Of a stretch of 60,666 nucleotides of DNA, positions 16,988-23,679 are shown piece by piece. The notes below the pieces were generated by a model. It worked only from the letters and a program-made list of their open reading frames with translations, did no database searches and had not been told where the DNA came from. A program made the position numbers and the translations under genes. Position 1 is the stretch's first letter. Each line of letters opens with the position of its first letter. The stretch comes from a virus. The stretch covers positions 1-60,666 of the IMG/VR virus record IMGVR_UViG_3300020453_000488, one strand, 5' to 3'.

Positions 16988-17025
16988 GTGCATTGCTACT
17001 TAACCGTGGCAGTGCACTTATTTTT
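16988..17025 (+). terminator. intrinsic terminator
   Basis: GTGCATTGCTAC (16988-16999) pairs with GTGGCAGTGCAC (17006-17017) through 12 positions including G-U pairs, with a six-base loop, followed by TTATTTTT. It ends the first rightward gene plus the structured element before it. Confidence 0.75.
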
Positions 17026-17045
17026 AACCACTCTAAAACCACAAC

Positions 17046-17243
17046 ATGGCAAATAAAATCACATACAGATCAGCACAAGACATGGCATTAAAGCATATTA
17101 GTGCATATGCAAAACAATTAGCTAAAGGCATTGACACTGACTATAACTACTATATAGGCCAGAACATAGTATCATCAAGCTATCTAAACACTAAAGAGAC
17201 AAGAAGACTCAACAAATTAGTGTTACGTCAGGGTAAATTATAA
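17046..17243 (+). CDS. small basic protein of unknown function
   Basis: 65 residues, basic and helical (AQDMALKHISAYAKQLAKGI ... KETRRLNKLVLRQGKL). It stands alone between two terminators (16988-17025 and 17269-17302), so it is probably its own short transcript. Compact basic helical proteins at this position are often nucleic-acid binders or host-takeover factors; no family recognised. Confidence 0.6.
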   Translation: MANKITYRSAQDMALKHISAYAKQLAKGIDTDYNYYIGQNIVSSSYLNTKETRRLNKLVLRQGKL

Positions 17244-17268
17244 TATTTGCCACTGACTTCTTTAATTC

Positions 17269-17302
17269 CACACACATTTTTATTTATTTGTGTGTGTTTC
17301 TC
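17269..17302 (+). terminator. intrinsic terminator
   Basis: CACACACA (17269-17276) and TGTGTGTG (17289-17296) form an 8-pair stem with a T-rich 12-base loop, followed by TTTCTCT. Confidence 0.65.
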
Positions 17303-17534
17303 TTAGGGTGAGGTCATATTCACCACATTCTTCCACTAATCACCACCATATTTACAACAACCACAGTAATAATTAATATAGCTATCACTGATACTATAAT
17401 TAAAACAAACAGACTTAATACCTTTTGTTCTTCCTATGTATGTTCTCTATATACAGGATAAGCATATTGGTATCCGGAATCTTGTGGTTGAGTGGGTTCC
17501 TAAGCATGAATCAAAACTGCTTTAAAATATACAG

Positions 17535-17589
17535 TAGTCTAGGGAAAGCCTTCAAGAAAGGGTTGGCCTTAGAGATAGTACCTAGACTA
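17535..17589 (+). promoter_or_regulatory. structured leader RNA upstream of a 64-residue gene
   Basis: TAGTCTAGG (17535-17543) is perfectly complementary to CCTAGACTA (17581-17589), nine pairs. Inside it CCTT (17549-17552) can pair with AAGG (17558-17561), or alternatively GCC with GGC, so two folds compete. The ATG of the next gene is 24 bases downstream. The stretch 17303-17534 before it has no convincing gene and holds only AT-rich sequence where a promoter could lie. Confidence 0.5.
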
Positions 17590-17613
17590 TTGTTTAACTT
17601 AATACCAAAAAGT

Positions 17614-17808
17614 ATGACAACAAAACAAATATATAATTTACTGAAAGATGTAAGTGAAGGTTATGTCACACCTGAAAGAGCATTGACACAACTATGCAAA
17701 GATGACAAACAAACAAAACCCAAGATGGGTAATATAGAAGCTTGCTTCCAAGAAGCAGCAATGGATCATATGTTCAATGAACTTAATGATTTTGAACAAG
17801 GAATATAA
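17614..17808 (+). CDS. small helical protein just upstream of the giant RNA
   Basis: 64 residues beginning MTTKQIYNLLKDVSEG, with an acidic C-terminus (AMDHMFNELNDFEQGI). The frame is open further upstream to 17425, but that extension is hydrophobic, covers the structured leader and is not protein-like, so I start at 17614. Its stop codon is only seven bases before the first stem of the large structured RNA, so both may be on one transcript. No family recognised. Confidence 0.55.
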   Translation: MTTKQIYNLLKDVSEGYVTPERALTQLCKDDKQTKPKMGNIEACFQEAAMDHMFNELNDFEQGI

Positions 17809-17814
17809 TAATAA

Positions 17815-18678
17815 TTCTAGGCAGTTAAATAAAAGAGCCTATAGCCAAGTAAGATATAAGTCGTTATGACATTTAGTATAGCATTATTTGTGCCTAGAAA
17901 TTGTTATTAAAAAGTATTGGTCAGCCTTCGTGGCCATAAGGATAAACCAGCAATGGGATAAAAGAGAGTTGAATATGGAATAGACTCTCTGATGCAGCAA
18001 TGCATTTCACTGAAAGGTATCGTAACATCTATGTTATGGTGTATCAAATCCTCTTGAGGTGATACAGTAGCATAGACAATCAGACAGGCTGGTTGTTGAG
18101 ATGGAAACATCAATAAGCGTTATGATAGGTAATGGTAGTATGATCTCACCGGATCAAAAGCTGTTATTAGAATTTTATCTAGTTGCTAGTAGAAATACTG
18201 TGACAATAGATTTAAAACAATGATTAATGGGGAGGCCCATGAAAGTAGGTAGAAGTTATAGTCTAAACCGGTCAAAAGCTGGCATGATTATATAAACTTT
18301 ACGTGTCTTCTACTACTAACCTGAATCCTTTTAACAGAACGCCAATGAAAGTTCAATAACTAAAAGCAAAATTAACGTAGAGGCTATTGTATGTGGGAGA
18401 TACCCCAACAATACACTTATCCTGTTGTAATATACAGGTGCAGATAAAGCTCGCAAGGCCTAATGTAAATGAATCAAGTAAAATTTATCTAGGAGAGGTG
18501 GTTCTCTCTTAATCCTGCCAAGGAAGTTAGTTTGAAAGTGAAGTTATGTCTATAATAGCAGTGATGGCGGACATCTTAATCCGTGTGTATTCTAAGTACA
18601 TGCAGTAATGCATAGTGTGAATTGAGTCAGAAATGGCAAATATAAACTTAGAATAAAGGGCCACATTCTCAACCCTTT
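17815..18678 (+). ncRNA. giant ornate structured non-coding RNA (GOLLD/ROOL-like candidate or new class)
   Basis: About 864 bases with no credible reading frame but many clean stems. From 5' to 3': TTCTAGGCA 17815-17823 / TGCCTAGAA 17891-17899. TTGGT 17917-17921 / ACCAG 17946-17950 enclosing GCC/GGC. AGAGAGT 17963-17969 / ACTCTCT 17984-17990. ATGCA/TGCAT at 17992-18005. CGTAAC 18021-18026 / GTTATG 18033-18038. TGTATCA 18040-18046 / TGATACA 18060-18066 with an inner CCTC/GAGG. GATG-GAAA-CATC 18100-18111. TGATC/GATCA 18141-18156. AGTA-GAAA-TACT 18188-18199. ATGGG/CCCAT 18227-18240. AGTAGGTAGAAG 18244-18255 / CTTCTACTACT 18307-18317. TATTGT 18385-18390 / ACAATA 18408-18413. AGATAAA 18442-18448 / TTTATCT 18484-18490. 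GAGAG/CTCTC 18493-18508. ATGCA-GTAA-TGCAT 18600-18613. TATTCTAAGT 18588-18597 / ACTTAGAATA 18646-18655. A final AAAGGG 18655-18660 / CCCTTT 18673-18678 terminator-like hairpin is followed by a T-rich stretch. Three hairpins end in GNRA loops. G+C in counted 60-base lines is 33-38%, against 23% in a counted coding line. Size, loops and phage setting recall GOLLD and ROOL RNAs; membership is untested. Confidence 0.72.
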
Positions 18679-18700
18679 GTTTATTTTAAACCAAAACGTT

Positions 18701-18850
18701 ATGAAAAAAAAACCACTAAAAGTAATTAAGGTTACTATGCAAGAAGTATATGATGCAATGAAACCTTCCGTTCATAAGAACAAAAAGAAATACTCACGTA
18801 AAACAAAACATAGAAATCATGAAGAAAAAAACAACTCAGAGAATTTGTAA
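18701..18850 (+). CDS. 49-residue basic protein
   Basis: Begins MKKKPLKVIKVTMQEVYDAM and ends in a very Lys/Arg/His-rich tail (HKNKKKYSRKTKHRNHEEK). It is the first gene after the giant RNA, starting 22 bases past its terminal hairpin. High basic charge would suit RNA or DNA binding, possibly of the adjacent RNA, but that is speculation. It overlaps the next gene's start by 32 bases. Confidence 0.5.
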   Translation: MKKKPLKVIKVTMQEVYDAMKPSVHKNKKKYSRKTKHRNHEEKNNSENL

Positions 18851-19148
18851 ATTTATTTACACCGTAATGTTACCATTACTATGTATTACAACTGACATCC
18901 TCGTAATGTTAAGTACTAACATAACATGGGATTGGTTGACTATATTAATTATTGGAACAATGAATATTGCTGTTATATCTGTAGCATTTTTTATGCTAGT
19001 ACAGCTCAACCATGTAAAAATGTTACCTAAAGTAAGATTTAAACCTAATCGTTTTAAAGGTATAGGTATTGGGTTCGGACAAGAATCTGATAGCAGATAC
19101 GTATTACTCTTACCTTTTGTATACTTTGATATAACCCTTAAATTTTAA
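18819..19148 (+). CDS. membrane protein with two transmembrane segments
   Basis: 109 residues. There is a basic start, a first hydrophobic span (IYTVMLPLLCITTDILVML) and a second (WLTILIIGTMNIAVISVAFFM), then a basic soluble tail with the glycine-rich stretch KGIGIGFGQESDSRY. No signal cleavage motif is evident. It is paired with another small membrane protein four bases downstream; together they may act on the host envelope (for example superinfection exclusion). No family recognised. Confidence 0.6.
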   Translation: MKKKTTQRICKFIYTVMLPLLCITTDILVMLSTNITWDWLTILIIGTMNIAVISVAFFMLVQLNHVKMLPKVRFKPNRFKGIGIGFGQESDSRYVLLLPFVYFDITLKF

Positions 19149-19151
19149 ACC

Positions 19152-19376
19152 ATGAAAAGACATATTCATTTTACTATTGCTGTACTAAGTGTTTGTATAG
19201 CAGTGTTATCATTAATTTTTATAACTAACATGACTGCCAAGATGTTTATATTGGTAACATGTTTATTTTCACTTTGTTATGCAGCAGCAATCCTTGAAAC
19301 TATGAAGGAAGATGAGCGTATAGCTAAAAGAAGAAAATCTTTCACTAAAGAAAGACGTCAGCACATTAACGCATAA
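19152..19376 (+). CDS. small membrane protein
   Basis: 74 residues with two hydrophobic helices (IHFTIAVLSVCIAVLSLIF and KMFILVTCLFSLCYAAAIL) and a strongly charged C-terminal tail (EDERIAKRRKSFTKERRQ). It directly follows the membrane gene before it and precedes a strong terminator, so the two form a short unit. Confidence 0.6.
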   Translation: MKRHIHFTIAVLSVCIAVLSLIFITNMTAKMFILVTCLFSLCYAAAILETMKEDERIAKRRKSFTKERRQHINA

Positions 19377-19392
19377 TGTGATACAATAGCTA

Positions 19393-19423
19393 GGATTACT
19401 GGGAAACTGGTAATCCTTTTTTT
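19393..19423 (+). terminator. intrinsic terminator
   Basis: GGATTAC (19393-19399) / GTAATCC (19410-19416) followed by seven T. Confidence 0.85.
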
Positions 19424-19443
19424 ATTCATTTAAAACCAAAACA

Positions 19444-20214
19444 ATGAAAATCTTAAAATATTACTTTAATAAATTCTTTTTTAACAAACCAGATACACAA
19501 TTTAATCCTACAATTGACAACCACAAACCACTTGAAGAAGCTATTGCTCGTTTAGATAGTAAAAGCATCTATAAATTTGATCGTAATAGATTATTTAAAG
19601 GCCATCAAGGCAGGATTAGCTTAATGAACTTTAATAATCAACAAGTTTTAGATTTTTCTAACACATATTTTGGTGGTTTCACAAACCATAGATATGTAAT
19701 TAATGATAATCAAACACATTTGATGTCTACTAAGCATATAAAAATGCCTAATAAAATTCAAAAAAAAGTTGTAGCACTGTCTAATTATATGCATAAAGAT
19801 GTTATAGAACATGGTAATATTCCAGGCATAAGATTTAAGCATGAGACTTTTACAGATAATAATGGTATTCATGATTCAATAAGTTTTGAGACTAGACATA
19901 TGTATTCCCATAAAGGAGAAGACTTAGAAATCTGCATTGTTCATAGAACAATAAAGCCAGGACTTCATGTACATGGTCATTATGATAATATACAAGAATT
20001 AAATGCATTAAATCTTAGATACAAAATATTCAAACAGAATATGGAATCGTTATCTATTGAAGATTTAAGTAAAAAACTGTTAGAAAATAGAATTAATCTA
20101 GGTAAACTAGAAGATTCTATACGGATGTATTTAGATGCACCAGATCAACATACAATCTATCATAATCAATTTAAGAATTTACATCTTGAATTAGATAATA
20201 GGTTTTTTGAATGA
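19444..20214 (+). CDS. conserved-looking early protein of unknown function
   Basis: 256 residues, soluble. The N-terminus is hydrophobic-basic (ILKYYFNKFFFNKP). The middle has a His-rich strand region (HYDNIQELNAL and ICIVHRTIKPGLHVHGHYDN), and the C-terminal 60 residues are helical (MESLSIEDLSKKLLENRINL). Terminators on both sides (19393-19423 and 20303-20340) make it a single-gene transcript. The His cluster could bind metal; I recognise no family. Confidence 0.6.
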   Translation: MKILKYYFNKFFFNKPDTQFNPTIDNHKPLEEAIARLDSKSIYKFDRNRLFKGHQGRISLMNFNNQQVLDFSNTYFGGFTNHRYVINDNQTHLMSTKHIKMPNKIQKKVVALSNYMHKDVIEHGNIPGIRFKHETFTDNNGIHDSISFETRHMYSHKGEDLEICIVHRTIKPGLHVHGHYDNIQELNALNLRYKIFKQNMESLSIEDLSKKLLENRINLGKLEDSIRMYLDAPDQHTIYHNQFKNLHLELDNRFFE

Positions 20215-20302
20215 CACCAGTGTCACACTAACAGTACCAGTATTAAAACCCACATTAAAAGAAGAGGATTTTTATCTTACTTGTTTTGGTTGAGTGAGTG
20301 GG

Positions 20303-20340
20303 AAAGGGAAGGCTTTGTATTTAATTACACCTTCCCTTTT
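20303..20340 (+). terminator. intrinsic terminator
   Basis: AAAGGGAAGG (20303-20312) / CCTTCCCTTT (20330-20339), ten pairs, with a 17-base loop, followed by TTACTTCTT. Confidence 0.75.
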
Positions 20341-20359
20341 ACTTCTTAAAATTATAATT

Positions 20360-20866
20360 ATGAAAAAAACTGAATCATATAATCTTAACAAAGAAACTGT
20401 CAGCAAAATAATAGATCCCATTTTTAAAAGCAATCATGTAAATAGTTCTGTTATAAATGACATTATATTAAGATCTTTAAATTCTAATTCATTAGAATTA
20501 ATAATGACTTTAATGCACACTTCAAAAGAATATAAACCATTTAAAATAGGAGATGTGTTTAGAACACCATTAAGTACTTATACAGAAGTATGTAATTCAA
20601 CTGATGAGTTAGAAGATTTAAGTCTTCTAAAAGTATTTGATTTTGGTGGCTATGCAACACCTTTTATCTATGGTAAAATTTTAGGAGATGACAGTTACAA
20701 CTCTGATATAGAGATGTTTGATCCTTATTATTGGAAGATGAAAGTTGAATTATATGGAGTAAAAGAAAAAAAATTCCATGTATATACAACAACAGTTTAT
20801 ACAAAAGATCTAATAAAGACACATAAAGTGCCTTTTAAATTTCTCACTAATGGGGAAGAAAGTTAG
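20360..20866 (+). CDS. unknown early protein
   Basis: 168 residues from the ATG at 20360; the frame opens upstream but that part is the terminator stem. Notable are a helical N-terminus (KETVSKIIDPIFKSNHVNSS) and a beta-rich C-terminal half (FKIGDVFRTPLSTYTEV, KFHVYTTTVYTKDLIK), which could be a small barrel domain. It overlaps the HTH gene after it by 17 bases, suggesting a functional pair with that replication-initiator-like gene. Confidence 0.55.
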   Translation: MKKTESYNLNKETVSKIIDPIFKSNHVNSSVINDIILRSLNSNSLELIMTLMHTSKEYKPFKIGDVFRTPLSTYTEVCNSTDELEDLSLLKVFDFGGYATPFIYGKILGDDSYNSDIEMFDPYYWKMKVELYGVKEKKFHVYTTTVYTKDLIKTHKVPFKFLTNGEES

Positions 20867-21098
20867 ATTTGGTATAATTTCTTATAAAGTCATGTCTGAT
20901 CCAAGTATAACATTGCAAGCAAAAGGTATATATGCTATACTTTGTTTATTTGCAGACAAAAACAGAAGTTGCTATCCATCTATTAGTACTATTGCTGATT
21001 TAGCAGATGTTAGTCAACGGACTGTTTCAAGAAAAATAGCTGAATTAAAAGACGCTAAATACATTAAAAGATCAAATAGAAAAATCTTTTTAGTGTAG
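20850..21098 (+). CDS. helix-turn-helix protein (replication-initiator / replisome-organiser type)
   Basis: 82 residues. The sequence SITLQAKGIYAILCLFADKN - CYPSISTIADLADVSQRTVS - RKIAELKDAKYIKR is a winged-helix domain of the HTH_36/RepA-N kind: a 'resting then reading' pattern in which SISTIADLADVSQRTVSRKI is the HTH. Phage proteins with only this domain commonly organise replication initiation or repress early genes. A terminator follows directly. Confidence 0.7.
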   Translation: MGKKVRFGIISYKVMSDPSITLQAKGIYAILCLFADKNRSCYPSISTIADLADVSQRTVSRKIAELKDAKYIKRSNRKIFLV

Positions 21099-21124
21099 AT
21101 AGCTATAATTATGCTATTTATTTT
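21099..21124 (+). terminator. weak intrinsic terminator
   Basis: ATAGC (21099-21103) / GCTAT (21113-21117) followed by TTATTTTT. The gene-free stretch 21125-21203 after it is AT-rich and holds no other structure I can support, but probably carries the promoter of the next gene. Confidence 0.5.
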
Positions 21125-21203
21125 TACAAATCCTAAACATTTAAAATTTTTTATCCGTCTAAAGTGTAAAGATTTAATTATTTTTAAAATTATTTTTTAA
21201 CAA

Positions 21204-21476
21204 ATGATTTATCAATTACCAAACGGAAGAATTATTGAATTATCTCTTGAACAATTTCTCTCTATGAGTGAAGAGGAGGTAAATGAATTAAATGGTTTGG
21301 GATCTGCTTATACTAGTGATTGTCACAATCCTAATGCTTTTAGTTTTGCTAAAAGATCGTCAACTAAGTCTGATACAATTGAAGCTCAAGAAGAAAAACA
21401 TGAATATGAGCCTAGATTGGATGAACTAGATGAAGCTGACAAACTAAATGATGCTGATTTTTATGATCAAGATTAG
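21204..21476 (+). CDS. acidic small protein
   Basis: 90 residues. The start MIYQLPNGRIIELSLEQFL then SMSEEEVNEL is a pattern I associate with small proteins in Bacteroidota phages (a strand then a helix). The rest is Asp/Glu-rich and disordered (LDELDEADKLNDADFYDQD). A protein-binding or DNA-mimic role is imaginable, without evidence. Confidence 0.6.
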   Translation: MIYQLPNGRIIELSLEQFLSMSEEEVNELNGLGSAYTSDCHNPNAFSFAKRSSTKSDTIEAQEEKHEYEPRLDELDEADKLNDADFYDQD

Positions 21477-21519
21477 CAATCAATCAATTATTTTATTAAC
21501 CTTTATTAAACTTTAAAAA

Positions 21520-22122
21520 ATGCAAAAAGCTAAAGTTCAAATCGTGCCTAATGATATGGGTGCAGTAATTAGAGTGTCTAAAAACAATCCAGAATTTGGT
21601 CATGTTAGATTGACACAAACAAAAGTTACATTTACAGCAACAGGCTGGGTAAAAAAAACAAATCTTAGTACATTACTTCACGGTAAAGTAGAAGATTTAG
21701 AAGATATGGGTATTCAAAATCAAAAAGAATTACCTGGAAATATAGTAATTCAAGAACAAACTACACCGTTCAGTGAATCAGATCCAGATAGAGATCTTAA
21801 AATAGCTGGTGAAACAGGTATTATTTGCTGCAATGCTGATGGTGAACCAATATATAGAAAAACTATGTATGATGGAACTGGATCTATAGAAGATACATTA
21901 GTTGCACATGCAAATGGACAAGCAATCAGAGAAGCTAACTCAAATACTTCAGGTGCTAATGATATAGCAGCTGATGAGTTTGAAAAAGCTGTAGAAAAAG
22001 GAAAAAAATCATCAAAAAAAGCTAAAGAAGAGCCAAAAGCTGAAGTTACTGAAGAAGTAATAGAAGATGCTTCTGATGATTTAGTATTAGAAGATGAGTC
22101 TTCTGATGAATTTGATTTATAG
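21520..22122 (+). CDS. putative single-strand DNA-binding protein with acidic tail
   Basis: 200 residues. Residues 1-125 are strand-rich (KVQIVPNDMGAVIRVSKN, GHVRLTQTKVTFTATGWV, ELPGNIVIQEQTTPF), compatible with an OB-type barrel. Residues 140-200 are a Lys/Glu-rich linker ending in the acidic tip EDESSDEFDL. The ordered barrel, disordered linker and acidic-hydrophobic tail are the layout of SSB proteins. It is a separate transcript ended by a triple-hairpin region. No motif proves it. Confidence 0.5.
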   Translation: MQKAKVQIVPNDMGAVIRVSKNNPEFGHVRLTQTKVTFTATGWVKKTNLSTLLHGKVEDLEDMGIQNQKELPGNIVIQEQTTPFSESDPDRDLKIAGETGIICCNADGEPIYRKTMYDGTGSIEDTLVAHANGQAIREANSNTSGANDIAADEFEKAVEKGKKSSKKAKEEPKAEVTEEVIEDASDDLVLEDESSDEFDL

Positions 22123-22125
22123 AAA

Positions 22126-22222
22126 TTAGTGTGATAAAATCACATTAATATTTACAATACCATCATATTGTAAATTTTTTCATCTAAATAGGGGTAGTGT
22201 AAAAACTACCTCTATTTTTTTT
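22126..22222 (+). terminator. three consecutive hairpins, the last two with T-runs
   Basis: Hairpin 1: TTAGTGTGAT 22126-22135 / ATCACATTAA 22139-22148, ten pairs with a three-base loop. Hairpin 2: TTTACAATA 22151-22159 / TATTGTAAA 22166-22174, followed by six T. Hairpin 3: AATAGGGGTAGT 22187-22198 / ACTACCTCTATT 22205-22216, followed by nine or more T. A double terminator at least, possibly a small RNA of its own. Confidence 0.8.
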
Positions 22223-22259
22223 TTCATATCAATCTTAATAATCACTTAAAATAACGCTT

Positions 22260-22829
22260 ATGTTTAAACCAGAACAAATAGAAAAAATTAAAAAAGTAGT
22301 AGATAAAGCTCAAGCAATTGAGGAATTAAAAAAAAGAGAAGAGAGATATGCATATTTAGGTTTATTATCTGAATATCAAACTCAACCAAAAAATTTAGTA
22401 CAAACTATATGTTATACTAAATTAAATCCGCATCAACATTTTTTATTTAAAAGAGTGTTACACGGCCTAAATGTATATAAACCTGAAGAAGTTCAGAAAA
22501 TGCATTGGGACAAAAAAAGAAGAATCAAAAAAGTTTGGCAAAGAGGACAGAATGAGTTAAACATGTGGAAACAAGTCATTTGCAATAAAAGATCAAATGA
22601 AATATTCCGTATATTTACTAATAGTTCTTTAGCTAAAGGTTTTGTAAATGCATCTATTAATGACGTAGATCTTACATATAAAAATAAAATAAGTTTAAAA
22701 GATTTAGGTTTAACCTATGATGATTTAATATTATTTTATATATCAAAAGGACTTTTACCAAAGGATTTTTTATCATTAAAACCAATTAAAAATGAGAAAA
22801 GTCTCAAAAAAGTTAGCAAAGCAAAATAA
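22260..22829 (+). CDS. basic protein of unknown function
   Basis: 189 residues, Lys-rich, mostly helical (EQIEKIKKVVDKAQAIEEL; WDKKRRIKKVWQRGQNELNM). Tryptophans and basic residues cluster in the middle as in nucleic-acid-binding proteins. It overlaps the HNH-like gene by 38 bases and starts a long run of tightly packed genes, so it is probably the promoter-proximal gene of the replication/repair operon. No family recognised. Confidence 0.55.
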   Translation: MFKPEQIEKIKKVVDKAQAIEELKKREERYAYLGLLSEYQTQPKNLVQTICYTKLNPHQHFLFKRVLHGLNVYKPEEVQKMHWDKKRRIKKVWQRGQNELNMWKQVICNKRSNEIFRIFTNSSLAKGFVNASINDVDLTYKNKISLKDLGLTYDDLILFYISKGLLPKDFLSLKPIKNEKSLKKVSKAK

Positions 22830-23052
22830 TTCTTATTCTAAATTAAGAAAAGAATTTTTTAAAGATAAACCACTCTGTGAAGCTGTAATACATAATTGCA
22901 TGCTTAAAGCTACAGATGTGCATCATATGAAAGGCCGGGGAAAGTATCATTTAGATACAACTACCTGGCTTGCAGTATGTAGAAATTGTCATATGTGGAT
23001 AGAAGAACATCCACAAGACGCAAAAGAATTGGGATTTTCTCAATCAAAATAA
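22792..23052 (+). CDS. HNH-like endonuclease (short)
   Basis: 86 residues. The segment CEAVIHNCMLKATDVHHM and the later TWLAVCRNCHMWIEEHP give a Cys pair, the catalytic-type His-His of a beta-beta-alpha metal finger (DVHHMKGRG), then Cys-x-x-Cys-His. This matches the HNH fold with structural zinc. Short stand-alone HNH proteins help packaging or act as homing endonucleases; being in the early operon it may instead process DNA during replication. It overlaps the preceding gene. Confidence 0.68.
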   Translation: MRKVSKKLAKQNNSYSKLRKEFFKDKPLCEAVIHNCMLKATDVHHMKGRGKYHLDTTTWLAVCRNCHMWIEEHPQDAKELGFSQSK

Positions 23053-23057
23053 TTATT

Positions 23058-23330
23058 ATGGCAAAGAAAAGAAACATTAGAGAGTATAGACAAGTAAAGG
23101 ATTCTGTATACAGACCGCCTGTTACTCATATACATCAAACATTTACAGAAAAATTTGGAAATAAACTATATGCAGTATTATTTCATTATAATCATCATAG
23201 AAAACATTGGTTTTGTTTTCCATCTGATGGTAAAAGAGAATATTTTAATGGAGCTACATATTTAGTAGGTAAAGGAGACACTCCAGAAGAAGCATTTCAT
23301 GAATTACAAACAATTTTAAAAAAACAATGA
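23058..23330 (+). CDS. unknown basic protein
   Basis: 90 residues from the ATG at 23058 (the frame is open from 22986 but that part overlaps the HNH gene and is not protein-like). Aromatic and His-rich (HYNHHRKHWFCFPSDGKREY) followed by a helical C-terminus. Its stop overlaps the next gene's ATG by one base. No family recognised. Confidence 0.55.
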   Translation: MAKKRNIREYRQVKDSVYRPPVTHIHQTFTEKFGNKLYAVLFHYNHHRKHWFCFPSDGKREYFNGATYLVGKGDTPEEAFHELQTILKKQ

Positions 23331-23331
23331 T

Positions 23332-23679
23332 ATGGAATCAATAATATTAAATATAACTATAGGTTTATGTGCAGCATTATCAGGATTTTATATTGGATCT
23401 TTATATAAAAGAGTTCAATTGTATAATGCATTACAAAAAACCATAAGTAATTTAGAACAAAACATAGTAAATCTTTTAAAAGAAGTTAAAGAAGCAAATG
23501 TAATGGAATCAGAATCAAATTCTTTTCAAAAAACTGATGGTCTTATTGGTGATTTTGATCAAAAAGATCTTTTACAATTTAGTTTAAAAATGGCAGTAAT
23601 GAAAGAAGATTATAAAGGAGCTGCATTTATTAGAGATATTATAAGAATGAAATATGGAGAAGACAGCAACTTTGAATAG
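23332..23679 (+). CDS. membrane-anchored protein with a UVR-like helical motif
   Basis: 115 residues. An N-terminal hydrophobic helix (ILNITIGLCAALSGFYIGSL) anchors a coiled-coil stretch (ALQKTISNLEQNIVNLLKEV). The C-terminal LLQFSLKMAVMKEDYKGAAF then IRDIIRMKYGE resembles the UVR motif of UvrB/UvrC (two short helices with Lys/Glu and an Ala-x-x-Arg-Asp core). It overlaps the helicase gene by 26 bases. A helicase partner is a reasonable guess. Confidence 0.5.
   Translation: MESIILNITIGLCAALSGFYIGSLYKRVQLYNALQKTISNLEQNIVNLLKEVKEANVMESESNSFQKTDGLIGDFDQKDLLQFSLKMAVMKEDYKGAAFIRDIIRMKYGEDSNFE

Noticed and set aside
17425-17613. N-terminal extension of the 64-residue gene
   Set aside because: The extension covers a perfect structured leader and gives an unlikely hydrophobic mix; the ATG at 17614 gives a normal small protein.
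17907-18113. A 68-codon frame on the minus strand inside the giant RNA
   Set aside because: It is a by-product of the stem sequences, has no neighbours on that strand and no gene-like start; the stems on both sides of it explain the DNA better.
17815-18678. Group I or group II self-splicing intron
   Set aside because: No interrupted gene flanks it, no intron-encoded protein is present, and I could not find a domain V-like hairpin or a P7-type catalytic core.
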